From positions 518,768-582,767 of the forward strand of contig CAWJLS010000005.1 of the NCBI GenBank assembly GCA_963843755.1: 64,000 nucleotides of DNA, in the 5' to 3' direction. Below the pieces are notes generated by a model. That model made no database searches, had not been told where the DNA came from, and worked only from the letters and a program-made list of their open reading frames with translations. This document shows positions 26,213-34,597 of the stretch, piece by piece (the stretch's first letter is position 1; every line of letters starts with the position of its first letter). The DNA is from CAWJLS01 sp963843755 (GTDB lineage: Bacteria; Acidobacteriota; Thermoanaerobaculia; Multivoradales; DATKCC01). A program made the translations under genes and the position numbers.

Positions 26213-27070
26213 TCAAGGAGCGTAGCTCACTTCCGGATCGAAGAAGGGGAACTTGGTGTCGAGGCCGCACTCGCCGTAGCCGATGCGGAGGAACCCGTGC
26301 TCGCCCCAGCCCGTGCCCCAACTGTTCTTGACGATCCAGCACTGCTCGTTGTCGTCGTAGCCGACGACCGCGACCGCGTGAAGTGCCTTGAAGGTACCGG
26401 CGACGTGCTGGTAGACGCCTTCCTTGTAGTAGGCGAAATCCTCGTACACCCTCATGCCGGCGATGACCGGGCCGTTCTGACTGATCGCCTGCTTGCGGCT
26501 CGACGTCTTCACCCTGTACTCCCAGTCCGTTACAAACGCCACGGGCTGAACCTGAAGGCATTGCTGCTGGTACGGAGCGTACCCGAAGGCCGACTCCAAG
26601 CCGACTCCCGGGTTGCGGCAACGGGCAAGCGCCGGATCGAACTCCCAGCCAGCCTTGCACCCGTTTCCGACTCCGCAAAAGAAAAGGTGCGCCTCGGACA
26701 GGTCCAGGCTTAGCGACGGGTTCTTCTCGGAGATCCGCACTCGGGACTCAATCACCGCGCACGTCGCGAACGCGACACAGGAGGCGCACGAGCCCTGATC
26801 CTGAATCGGCGAAACCCAGTTGTTGCCGCCGCGATTTCTCCAGTCGACCGAGGGCGGAAGCGGTGCGGTGGCGGCCAGGGGGATCTCGAGGGGTTCTTCG
26901 GCGAGGGCGGCGGCAAACATGCGGCGCCGGTCGTCCTCGCGGACGTTCAGGCCGAAGAGCCTGGTGTCACCCTCCAACACTTGCGGCGTGACCGTCGTCA
27001 ACCCGGCCTTCCACGTGGCTTCCATGCGTTTGATCGCGTCTTGAACGTCCGTCAGGCTCAGTGGCGGCAT
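26213..27070 (-). CDS. Papain-like (C1A) cysteine protease
   Basis: This 285-residue protease has an N-terminal propeptide-like part (about 1-70) and a C1A catalytic domain starting LPPSVDWRNRGG. The oxyanion Gln92 and catalytic Cys98 lie in DQGSCASCVAFAT. Catalytic His231 is in ALHAVAVVGYDD, and Asn249 is in KNSWGTGWGEHGFLRIGYG. Several extra Cys (C104, C132, C138, C151, C171) could form disulphides. No clear signal peptide is present, which is odd for such an enzyme. The gene upstream end is free, and the next gene downstream encodes a chagasin-like inhibitor, so activity is probably held in check inside the same cell or compartment. Confidence 0.92.
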   Translation of the reverse strand: MPPLSLTDVQDAIKRMEATWKAGLTTVTPQVLEGDTRLFGLNVREDDRRRMFAAALAEEPLEIPLAATAPLPPSVDWRNRGGNNWVSPIQDQGSCASCVAFATCAVIESRVRISEKNPSLSLDLSEAHLFFCGVGNGCKAGWEFDPALARCRNPGVGLESAFGYAPYQQQCLQVQPVAFVTDWEYRVKTSSRKQAISQNGPVIAGMRVYEDFAYYKEGVYQHVAGTFKALHAVAVVGYDDNEQCWIVKNSWGTGWGEHGFLRIGYGECGLDTKFPFFDPEVSYAP

Positions 27071-27303
27071 CGCGTTCCCCTTGTCAGGTGTCAGTCTGTC
27101 CGAGGACGCTTCCCCGGTGTCGTACCACTGAAGATAGACGGACTGCGAGTGGCAGGTTCATGGGCGTTACCGGAAGAAGAGGTGCGCTGTCATTTCTGGC
27201 GAGGACAGCGATGCTCGACGCGCGCGCGGACCGACCCTGTCCACGCTGCTGTAGACTCTCCCCAATTCATCGAAGTCGGCAATCTTTCAGGGAAGGAGAG
27301 ACG

Positions 27304-28161
27304 ATGCGCTCAATGGGTTCGACGAGGGCTCGCGTGGGGATGGTGCGGTCGGCGGGGAGCCAGGGGGGGAGCGGGGCGCTTGGCCGGGCGGCTCTGCTGG
27401 CTCTGGCAGGCCTGATCGCCCTGACGGGTCTGTTGGGTGGCGCCGGCGCGGTGGCGGCGCAGGCGGCTCCGGCGGCAGGGGGGGAGATGATCCCGGCACC
27501 GCCGCCGACCCTCCAGGAGCAGGCGGCATTCTGCCGCGGGACCTATGCGCTCTGCATCTCGGCGGAGTGCGTGCCGGAGCCGACCCTCGACCGGCTGAAC
27601 AACTACTACGTGACGCACGCCCTGTGCGAGTGCGACGTGATCCAGGACTCGGCGGAGGCTCCGGCCTGGTCGATGGGGCCCGGGGCCTGTGAGGACCGGG
27701 GACCGGTGACCCAGAACGGGCGGACCTTCCTCATCTCGACCTACTCGAACCTCTACAACGACACCAACCAGGAGGTCGAGTGCGGCGAGGACACGACCTG
27801 GGCCTGGTGCTACGGCGCGCCGTGCGTGGTCGACGAGGCCGACCCGTCGAAGGCGCTGTGCAACTGCCCGCTCACCAAGGGGCGGGCGGATCTGCTGGTC
27901 GGCGACTGTAGCGGCCAGGACTATTGCTCGCAGATCTGGTCGGCGGCGGTGCCGGCCGGCGACTGCTTTGCCAACCACTACTACTCCAAGTGGATGACCG
28001 ACCACGGCTACCCGAGCAACAAGCCGGCGACCCTGTGCAAGAACGGCCAGACGATCTGCCAGCCCGAGTGCGTCGAAGGACGGGGAGTCGTCGGACATGA
28101 AGTCGGGCGGTTGAGGGCGCCCTGGGTGGGCCTACCCGGTCGGAGGGTTTGGCGGCGGTGA
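27304..28161 (+). CDS. Secreted Cys-rich protein, unknown function
   Basis: This 285-residue protein starts at ATG 27304 after a GGAAGGAGAG ribosome site. It has a long signal peptide (hydrophobic core about 27-50, cleavage near AQAA) and an Ala/Pro-rich linker. The region that follows holds about 17 Cys, many in pairs likely to form disulphides (CECD, WCYGAPC, LCNCPL). I recognise no domain. The last 25 residues are Arg/Gly-rich and may be read-through past a lost stop. It stands alone. Confidence 0.6.
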   Translation: MRSMGSTRARVGMVRSAGSQGGSGALGRAALLALAGLIALTGLLGGAGAVAAQAAPAAGGEMIPAPPPTLQEQAAFCRGTYALCISAECVPEPTLDRLNNYYVTHALCECDVIQDSAEAPAWSMGPGACEDRGPVTQNGRTFLISTYSNLYNDTNQEVECGEDTTWAWCYGAPCVVDEADPSKALCNCPLTKGRADLLVGDCSGQDYCSQIWSAAVPAGDCFANHYYSKWMTDHGYPSNKPATLCKNGQTICQPECVEGRGVVGHEVGRLRAPWVGLPGRRVWRR

Positions 28162-28219
28162 GCGTTCGCTAGAGTGGACGGGCGGCCGGCGCCGGATGCC
28201 GGCCGGAGGGACCACCACC

Positions 28220-28762
28220 ATGAAACCGCCCAGGACCCTGTCATTTCGCAGTGGGGAGACCACTCTCACCCAGTGGCCGCTCGCGGCCCTGGTCGTGGTC
28301 GCGGTGCTCGGTGCGCTCGGCGTACTCAGTGTGCTTGGCTGTGGCAACGACCTGCCGCCCGGCGCGCGGCCGATCGGCGATTCCGGCGGTGCCGGCGCGG
28401 CACCGGCGGCGGCTCCAGGGCCCTCTTCGGCCTCGAGCGCGGCGCCCCTGGTCGTCGCCCTCGATCCCGCCGACGGCGCGACCGGGGTCGACCCCGGCCG
28501 CAAGGCCATCGCGGTGACGTTCGACCGTCCCATGGATCCGGACGGCTGGGCCTGGGTGACCGAGACGGGCACGACCCCGCCGCCGACGACCGGCGAGCCG
28601 TCGTTCACGCTGGACGGGAAGACCAACGTGCTGCCGGTCGACCTGGCGCCGAGCACCACCTACACGATCTGGGTCAACAGCGAGCAGCACCTGCTGTTCC
28701 GGGGCCTGGACCAGCAGCCGGCCGAGCCGGTGCGGTGGACCTTCACCACCGGACCGGAGTAA
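28220..28762 (+). CDS. Lipoprotein with a bacterial Ig-like (SbsA-type) domain
   Basis: This 180-residue protein has an unusually long N-terminal region before its hydrophobic segment, then a lipobox VLGC with Cys41. A low-complexity Gly/Ala/Ser linker follows. The rest is an Ig-like domain of the SbsA_Ig type: VVALDPADGATGVDPGRKAI, VTFDRPMDP, LAPSTTYTIWV and WTFTTGPE. Such domains mediate surface protein contacts or act as spacers. Start 28220 was preferred over the in-frame ATG at 28196. Its function is unknown. Confidence 0.7.
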   Translation: MKPPRTLSFRSGETTLTQWPLAALVVVAVLGALGVLSVLGCGNDLPPGARPIGDSGGAGAAPAAAPGPSSASSAAPLVVALDPADGATGVDPGRKAIAVTFDRPMDPDGWAWVTETGTTPPPTTGEPSFTLDGKTNVLPVDLAPSTTYTIWVNSEQHLLFRGLDQQPAEPVRWTFTTGPE

Positions 28763-28791
28763 GGGCCGGGCTGCCGGACCTCCGACGGACC

Positions 28792-31668
28792 TCAGTTGCC
28801 GCCGTTCTGCGGCGCGAACACTTCGTACAGGACGCTCGCGTCGACCACGTCGTCCGGCCGGTACGGGTACGGGTGGTAGTGGTCGGTCAGCCAGAGGCCG
28901 AGCTGGCTGCCGAAGAACGGGCTGCCCGGGACGCCGCTCTCTCCGCCCGGAATGACCTCCATGGGGATCGGCCCGGACGAGCTCATCTCGCCGACGAAAC
29001 GGCGCGCCGGTCCGGAGCCGAACATGAACTCGTTCAGATCGTCGGCGCGGGCGCTGTGGGAGGCGGCGTCGACGCTGCCGAAGCCGCCCGCCTTGGCGAC
29101 TCCGGGCAGGTCGGGGCCGACCGGCGAGAAGCCACCGCCCGAAGGCAGGCTGAACGGTCCGCCCAGGGGGTGGTCGAAGACGATCCGGTGGAGCTTGCCC
29201 CAGCGGTAGTCGTCCTGGTTCGTCGAGTGGTCGAACGCCGGCGCGAACGTGTCGGAGGCCAGCAGATCGAGCGCCGAGCGCAGGCTCTCGAGCAGGATCA
29301 GGTCGCGGGCGTCGGCCGGGTCCCGGGCGCCCTGATGGACGAAGAAGGGCAGGCCGGAGGCCCCCACGCCCTGGTTTCTGGGGAAGGTGTCGAGGTGGTG
29401 GCGGAGCGCCGCCATGGCGACTGAGCTGCCCGGCGGGAAGCTGTCCAGGCCGACCCGGGCGAGGGTGCCGTCGATCACCCGCTGGACCACCTGGCCCCGC
29501 CAGACCGAGTAGATGGTGGCGGCGACGCTGTCGGCGATCTCACCGACCGACGGGGCGGGGAGGGCGGTCGGAGGGTCGCCCGGATCGAAGCCCTGGGTGA
29601 TGCCGGTCGGCGTGCTGTGGTCCCAGAGGGCCAGCCGGGTGACCGCCTCGTCCACCTCGGGGTCGGAGCGGAAGGCGGCCAGCGCAGGCAAGGCGTCGGC
29701 GGCGCTGGCGTTGCTGTAGGCCTGGACCAGGTAGGGCACCAGGACCTCGGCGTCGAGGAGCTGGTTGTTGGACTGGAAGGAGGCGATCTGCTCGCGGGTC
29801 AGCTTGCCGCCGCCGGACAGGGCGTCCTCGATCAGCCGGCGGATGCGGCCTGCGCGGAAGCCGCCAGCGTAGCCCTGGTTGAGGTAGAACAGGCCGCCGC
29901 CGGGGCGGAGCTGGTTCAAGGGGTTGTTGTCGATCGTCGTGCCCACCGGGTCGTTGTTGGCGCTGAGCACGAAGCCCGCGGGCGGGTTGACCACGTGGGG
30001 CATCTCGGCGGCCGGCAGGATCTGGTACGGCAGGCTCTGGCCCGGCCCCGGATCGTCGTCGGCCAGCCATTCGTGGGCAAGCTGGTGGGTCCCGTCGCGG
30101 ATGAGCCAGGGCGGCACGCCGCCGGCCGGAGCCTGGAGGAGCTGAAGATCCTCGCGCAGCGGCATCTCGGCGCTGGTGAAGTAAGCGATGTTGCCGGCGA
30201 CGTCGGCATAGGCCCAGTTCTGGGAGCCGACGTCGAAGTACTGCAATCCGTCGCGGAAATCGTCCAGGTTCCGGGCCCGGTTCCACATCTGGAAGGCGTC
30301 GAGCTCGCGAGTGGCGCCCCAGCCGGTGTACTGGACCGAGAGGCCGGCACCATGGAGGGTGCCCGTGGTCGAGCTGGTGGTGCTCACCTGGACGATCGGG
30401 CCGTGGTTTCTGCGCGGGACGACCAGGGTCACCCCACCGTCCATCGGCCCCACCGGGGCGACCACCAGGTCGTCAGGCTGCTGGTCACCGATCTGGTTGA
30501 CCCGGAACGTCTGCGGGATGACCTGGAGCGGCTCGACCGTGTCCTCGAACCGGGTTCCCACCGGCAGGCCGGACTGGGGGTCGAGCGCCAGCTCCTCCAG
30601 GTAGACGTCGGTCACGTCCATGGGGTTGGTCGTTGCGCCCCAGCAGATCCAGGGGTTGCACCCCAGGACCACGCCGGGGACGCCGGGGAAGGTGACGCCG
30701 AAGGCGTTCATCGCCGCCCGGCCGGCCCGCGGATCGATGCGGATGCCGGCTTCGTAAAAGACCGACGGGCTGCTCAAGCTCAGGTGGGGGTCGTTGGCCA
30801 GGATCGGCGCGCCGGAGACGGTCTTGTCGCCGGAGACGACCCACCAGTTGCTGCCCTGGCGGTCGCGCTGTGGCTGGAGCGCCCGCGCGAGCATCGGCAC
30901 CGCCTCGGCGCGGCGCTTGTAGGCGGTGGCGAGAGCGGCGGCCCGCTGGAGGTAGGCGGGCAGGGCGTTCGTGCGACGACCGGGCGCCGGGGCGTCGGTC
31001 GGCAAGGAGGTCGTCGGGTCGAACGGGGCGCTCCGGTAGGTGTCCTCCGAGAACAGCGCCGTGCCATCGAAACCGGCCACGGCGCCGACTCCTTGGAAGC
31101 TCAGCAGCGCTTCGGTGTAGGCGATGTCCGACAGGTCGAACGACAGGCCGAAGGCGAGCCCCTTGCCGATGGTGACGCTGTCGGCCGGCTCCCACGGCCG
31201 GGCGCTGGTCAGCTCGAGCGCGCCGTACTCCGGCGGCAGCGGGTTGGTCGCGAGGTAGGCGTTGACCCCGTCCGCGTACGCGGCGAGCCAGAGCTGGGTG
31301 GTCTCCGACAGGGTGGGGAGCGAGGCCTCCGCCGCCCGCCGCAGGCCGAGGGTGCGGAGCTGGATGTCGGACGCCAGGGCGCCGTCGCCGAGCAGCTCGG
31401 CGAGCGTGCCGTCGAACTGACGGCGCAGCAGGTCCATCTGGAAGAAGCGGTCGCGGGCGTGGAGGTAGCCGAGCATGAAGAGGGCGTCGCGATCGGTGAC
31501 AGCGAAGATGTGCGGCACCCCGTCGGCGTCGGTGCGCACCCGCACCGAGCGGTCGAGGCCGGGCACGCGAACGGTCGAGATCGTCGGTTCGGCGGCGGCG
31601 GTCGGGGGGAGTGCGGCGACGGCGGCCAGGATGAGCGCGAGAACGGTGGCGACGGCGGCTCTTCTCAT
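28792..31668 (-). CDS. Penicillin acylase-family Ntn hydrolase
   Basis: This 958-residue exported amidase has a signal peptide at the start MRRAAVATVLALILA. The alpha region has RDADGVPHIFAVTDRDALF-like features (TDADGVPHI, LGYLHARDRFFQMDLLRR). An internal processing site at about 300-305 reads GSNWW, where the Ser becomes the N-terminal nucleophile after self-cleavage. ILANDPHLSLSSP and GAGVPGVVLGCN-like stretches follow. Family members hydrolyse beta-lactam side chains, acyl-homoserine lactones or related amides; the natural substrate cannot be told from sequence. The true start is the ATG at 31668; an upstream extension lacks signal-peptide character. Confidence 0.9.
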   Translation of the reverse strand: MRRAAVATVLALILAAVAALPPTAAAEPTISTVRVPGLDRSVRVRTDADGVPHIFAVTDRDALFMLGYLHARDRFFQMDLLRRQFDGTLAELLGDGALASDIQLRTLGLRRAAEASLPTLSETTQLWLAAYADGVNAYLATNPLPPEYGALELTSARPWEPADSVTIGKGLAFGLSFDLSDIAYTEALLSFQGVGAVAGFDGTALFSEDTYRSAPFDPTTSLPTDAPAPGRRTNALPAYLQRAAALATAYKRRAEAVPMLARALQPQRDRQGSNWWVVSGDKTVSGAPILANDPHLSLSSPSVFYEAGIRIDPRAGRAAMNAFGVTFPGVPGVVLGCNPWICWGATTNPMDVTDVYLEELALDPQSGLPVGTRFEDTVEPLQVIPQTFRVNQIGDQQPDDLVVAPVGPMDGGVTLVVPRRNHGPIVQVSTTSSTTGTLHGAGLSVQYTGWGATRELDAFQMWNRARNLDDFRDGLQYFDVGSQNWAYADVAGNIAYFTSAEMPLREDLQLLQAPAGGVPPWLIRDGTHQLAHEWLADDDPGPGQSLPYQILPAAEMPHVVNPPAGFVLSANNDPVGTTIDNNPLNQLRPGGGLFYLNQGYAGGFRAGRIRRLIEDALSGGGKLTREQIASFQSNNQLLDAEVLVPYLVQAYSNASAADALPALAAFRSDPEVDEAVTRLALWDHSTPTGITQGFDPGDPPTALPAPSVGEIADSVAATIYSVWRGQVVQRVIDGTLARVGLDSFPPGSSVAMAALRHHLDTFPRNQGVGASGLPFFVHQGARDPADARDLILLESLRSALDLLASDTFAPAFDHSTNQDDYRWGKLHRIVFDHPLGGPFSLPSGGGFSPVGPDLPGVAKAGGFGSVDAASHSARADDLNEFMFGSGPARRFVGEMSSSGPIPMEVIPGGESGVPGSPFFGSQLGLWLTDHYHPYPYRPDDVVDASVLYEVFAPQNGGN

Positions 31669-31866
31669 GGGTCCTCCAGCGGCGGTGGGGTTGTGGAGAG
31701 GCGGTGCCTGGCTCGAAAGCATACCAACCGGCAGCGGCACACTCTACGGGAGTCGGCGTGTGGGATCGAGGGGGCGCACGGAGAATCCGTCCGTCCGTGT
31801 CCCTCTCTCAGGAAGGGTCTCGACAGGCGGTGAACCGATGCGGGGCCCGCCTACGCGTAGACGGGC

Positions 31867-32541
31867 ATGGAGAGCAATGTCACATGGGATCTCGACGTCG
31901 GGGCGCGGCCGGCCCTGCCGACCTTGCGCATCGCGGAATGGATCCGGGCCCTGAGCCCGAGCGTGACCGAGCAGGAGCGGCTCCATCTGCTCGAACGGGT
32001 CATCGAGATGCTCGACCTGGAAGCGCTCTGGACTTTCGCAGCGGTCGAGGACGACCTGTTCGTCCGTGATTGCGCCGGTGCCGTGCCGGTGACCGAGGAG
32101 ACCACGGCGGTGTTGGACCTGCTTCTGCGCCGGGTGGGGAGCGGGCGCTGCAGCGCGGGTGGTGTGCGCGGGCAGACGGTTCTGCCCCGCGGCTTGCGCG
32201 ACGCCCGGCCGTTGGCCGTGGTGTTCCGGGACGATGGCGTCGGGTTGGTCGTCGCGGCGCGCCTGACGAAACGCTCGTCCCTGAGGAGCGGTGAGCTCGA
32301 GCTTTTCGGCGTCCTGGCCGAGGCGCTCTACGCGGCCGACCTGGCCGACCGGTTGGAGGATCGTGCGGAGGAGCGCTTCCGGCGGACCACGGAGCTGCGC
32401 CGGCGGCTCGACCGGCTCTGCGCTCGCGAGATCCGTGATGCCTTGGATCTCGTCGGCGGCGACCGGCTGGCGGCCGCGGCGTTGGTGGGGGTCGAGCCGG
32501 GGCGGCTGACCCGCGAGATGGACCGGCTGGATCTGGTCTGA
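31867..32541 (+). CDS. Short regulator-like protein: GAF-like region plus Fis-type helix-turn-helix
   Basis: This 224-residue soluble protein has a middle region (about 45-150) with the alternating pattern of a GAF or related sensor domain. It ends in a C-terminal segment ALDLVGGDRLAAAALVGVEP followed by GRLTREMDRL. That segment lines up with Fis-type DNA-binding helices of sigma-54 activators (compare ALxxxGGNRTxAAxLLGI). There is no AAA+ domain between the two, so it cannot be a conventional activator and may act as a DNA-binding sensor or an antagonist. The domain calls are by eye only. Confidence 0.5.
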   Translation: MESNVTWDLDVGARPALPTLRIAEWIRALSPSVTEQERLHLLERVIEMLDLEALWTFAAVEDDLFVRDCAGAVPVTEETTAVLDLLLRRVGSGRCSAGGVRGQTVLPRGLRDARPLAVVFRDDGVGLVVAARLTKRSSLRSGELELFGVLAEALYAADLADRLEDRAEERFRRTTELRRRLDRLCAREIRDALDLVGGDRLAAAALVGVEPGRLTREMDRLDLV

Positions 32542-32686
32542 GTGCCGCCGGGAACCGGTCGGGAAGAGGTGCCGGTGGGCAGGCGGAGGAGCCGCGCGGG
32601 GGGTCGCCGGAGCGTTGCGCCTCTGGTACGCTCCCGGGGCGGTCTCTCGCCGCCTTTCCAGCCAACCTCTCGACCGGCAGGTTCCG

Positions 32687-34597
32687 ATGCACATCGACTC
32701 CGTCGCCATCCTCGACTGCGGGGGCCAGTACACCAAGGTGATCGACCGCAAGGTCCGTGAGCTGGGGGTGCGCTCCGAGATCTTCCCGATCGACGTCGAC
32801 CCGGCGGAGCTGACCGGCTTCGACGGCCTCATCCTCTCCGGCGGTCCGTCGAGCGTCTGGGGTGATCAGCCGCCGCGGTGCGCCCCCGGCGTCTGGTCCC
32901 TGGGGGTGCCGGTGCTCGGCATCTGCTATGGCATGCATCTGATGAACGCCCACTTCGGCGGCGTCGTCGGCGCCGGCAGCGGCGAGTACGGCGTCACCGA
33001 GCTGACGGTCGACCCGGGGTGCGCGCTGTTCGCCGGCCTGGCCGAGCGCGAGCCGATGTTGATGAGCCACGGCGACTCGGTCGAAGAGCTGGCCGACGGC
33101 TTCCGGGTGGTGGCCGAGAGCGAGGACGCGGTCGGCGCGATCGCCGACGAGGAGCGCCGGCTCTACGGGGTGCAGTTCCACCCGGAGGTCGACCTGACCG
33201 AGCACGGTCGCGAGATCCTGACCAACTTCCTGCGCGGGATCTGCGGCCTCGAAGGCAACTACGTGCTCGAGGACCGGGTGGAGACGGCGGTGGCCAAGAT
33301 CCGCCGGACGGTCGGCGAGCACCCGGTGCTGGTGCTGGTCTCGGGCGGCGTCGACTCGGCGGTCTCGGCGGTCTTGCTGCTCGAGGCGCTGGGCCCGGAG
33401 CGGGTGTTCGCGGTCCACGTCGACCACGGCCTGATGAGGAAGGACGAGAGCGACCGGATCTGCGCGGCGCTCGGCGACCTCGGCCTTGAGCACCTGGTGC
33501 GAATCGACGGCCAGGAGATGTTCTTCCACGACACGGTGGAGGTGGAGGCTCCGGACGCGGGCGAGGGCGGCGGGGAGCCGGCGGTGCTCGGGCCGCTGAC
33601 CTCCCTGGTCGACCCGGAGGAGAAGCGCCGGCTGATCGGCGAGATCTTCCTGAAGGCGCTGCGCGAGGCGGCGCTCGGCCTGGAGCTCGACTTCGACTCG
33701 GTCTTCTGGGCCCAGGGGACGCTCCGCCCCGACCTGATCGAGAGTGGCAACCCCTCGATCAGCGGCTTCGCCCACAAGATCAAGACCCACCACAACGACA
33801 TCGAGCTGGTGCGCCGGGCGCGCGCGGCCGGCCGGGTGATCGAGACCAACTGGGACTGGCACAAGGACGAGGTGCGCCAGGTGGCCCGGCTGTTGGGCAT
33901 CCCGGAGGAGATCGCCGCCCGCCAGCCGTTCCCCGGCCCGGGGCTGGCGGTGCGGCTGATCGCCGACCACGGCGCCGGCGGCCCGACCGCCGAGCAGTCG
34001 CGGGCGGTGGCCGAGGCGGTGCGCGAGTGGAACAGCGGCTACGACGCGGCGGTGACACCGGTGCAGACCGTCGGCGTCCAGGGGGACCAGCGGAGCTACC
34101 GCTACCTCGCCCTGGTCGCCGGGCCCCACGGCGGCTCGCCGGCCGACGCCGACTGGAGCGCCCTCGGGCGGCTCGGCAACCGGCTGGCCAACCGCTTCGA
34201 CTACGTCAACCGCACCGCCTATGTGCTCAACCGGCCGGAGGTCCCGGCCGGCCTCGACCATCACCCGACCTACGTCACCGAGGAGACGGTCGACTTGCTG
34301 CGGGAGATCGACGCCATCGTCACCCACCACCTGACGCTTCCGACGGTCAGCCAGGCGTTCGCGGTGCTGCTGCCGATCGGCCGGGACGGCGCCTACTCGG
34401 TGGCGGTGCGGACGTTCGTCACCGACGACTTCATGACCGGCCGGCCGGCCCGGGTCGGCACCGGCGCGGACGCCGAGGTGCCGCTCGCGGTGGTCGAAGC
34501 CCTGACCGCCGAGATCGTCGCGGGCTTCGCCGACCGCATCGACCTGGTGGTCTGGGACGTGACGTCGAAGCCGCCGGCGACGGTGGAGTGGCAATGA
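32687..34597 (+). CDS. guaA: GMP synthase (glutamine-hydrolysing), long form
   Basis: This enzyme converts XMP to GMP using glutamine and ATP. The N-terminal glutaminase has Cys80 in GICYGMH (the usual motif ends in Gln) with His165 and Glu167 in QFHPEVD. The ATP-pyrophosphatase P-loop is SGGVDS at 219-224. The C-terminal dimerisation domain follows and ends DVTSKPPATVEWQ, the conserved finish. At 636 residues it is about 110 longer than the common bacterial enzyme. Extra sequence in the C-terminal part makes it resemble the larger, eukaryote-like form. Start 32687 gives the conserved VAILDCGGQYTKVI opening. Its stop overlaps the next gene by 4 nt. Confidence 0.95.
   Translation: MHIDSVAILDCGGQYTKVIDRKVRELGVRSEIFPIDVDPAELTGFDGLILSGGPSSVWGDQPPRCAPGVWSLGVPVLGICYGMHLMNAHFGGVVGAGSGEYGVTELTVDPGCALFAGLAEREPMLMSHGDSVEELADGFRVVAESEDAVGAIADEERRLYGVQFHPEVDLTEHGREILTNFLRGICGLEGNYVLEDRVETAVAKIRRTVGEHPVLVLVSGGVDSAVSAVLLLEALGPERVFAVHVDHGLMRKDESDRICAALGDLGLEHLVRIDGQEMFFHDTVEVEAPDAGEGGGEPAVLGPLTSLVDPEEKRRLIGEIFLKALREAALGLELDFDSVFWAQGTLRPDLIESGNPSISGFAHKIKTHHNDIELVRRARAAGRVIETNWDWHKDEVRQVARLLGIPEEIAARQPFPGPGLAVRLIADHGAGGPTAEQSRAVAEAVREWNSGYDAAVTPVQTVGVQGDQRSYRYLALVAGPHGGSPADADWSALGRLGNRLANRFDYVNRTAYVLNRPEVPAGLDHHPTYVTEETVDLLREIDAIVTHHLTLPTVSQAFAVLLPIGRDGAYSVAVRTFVTDDFMTGRPARVGTGADAEVPLAVVEALTAEIVAGFADRIDLVVWDVTSKPPATVEWQ

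Noticed and set aside
29617..31833. A 738-residue plus-strand frame opposite the penicillin acylase
   Set aside because: No recognisable domain, and it mirrors the acylase codons.
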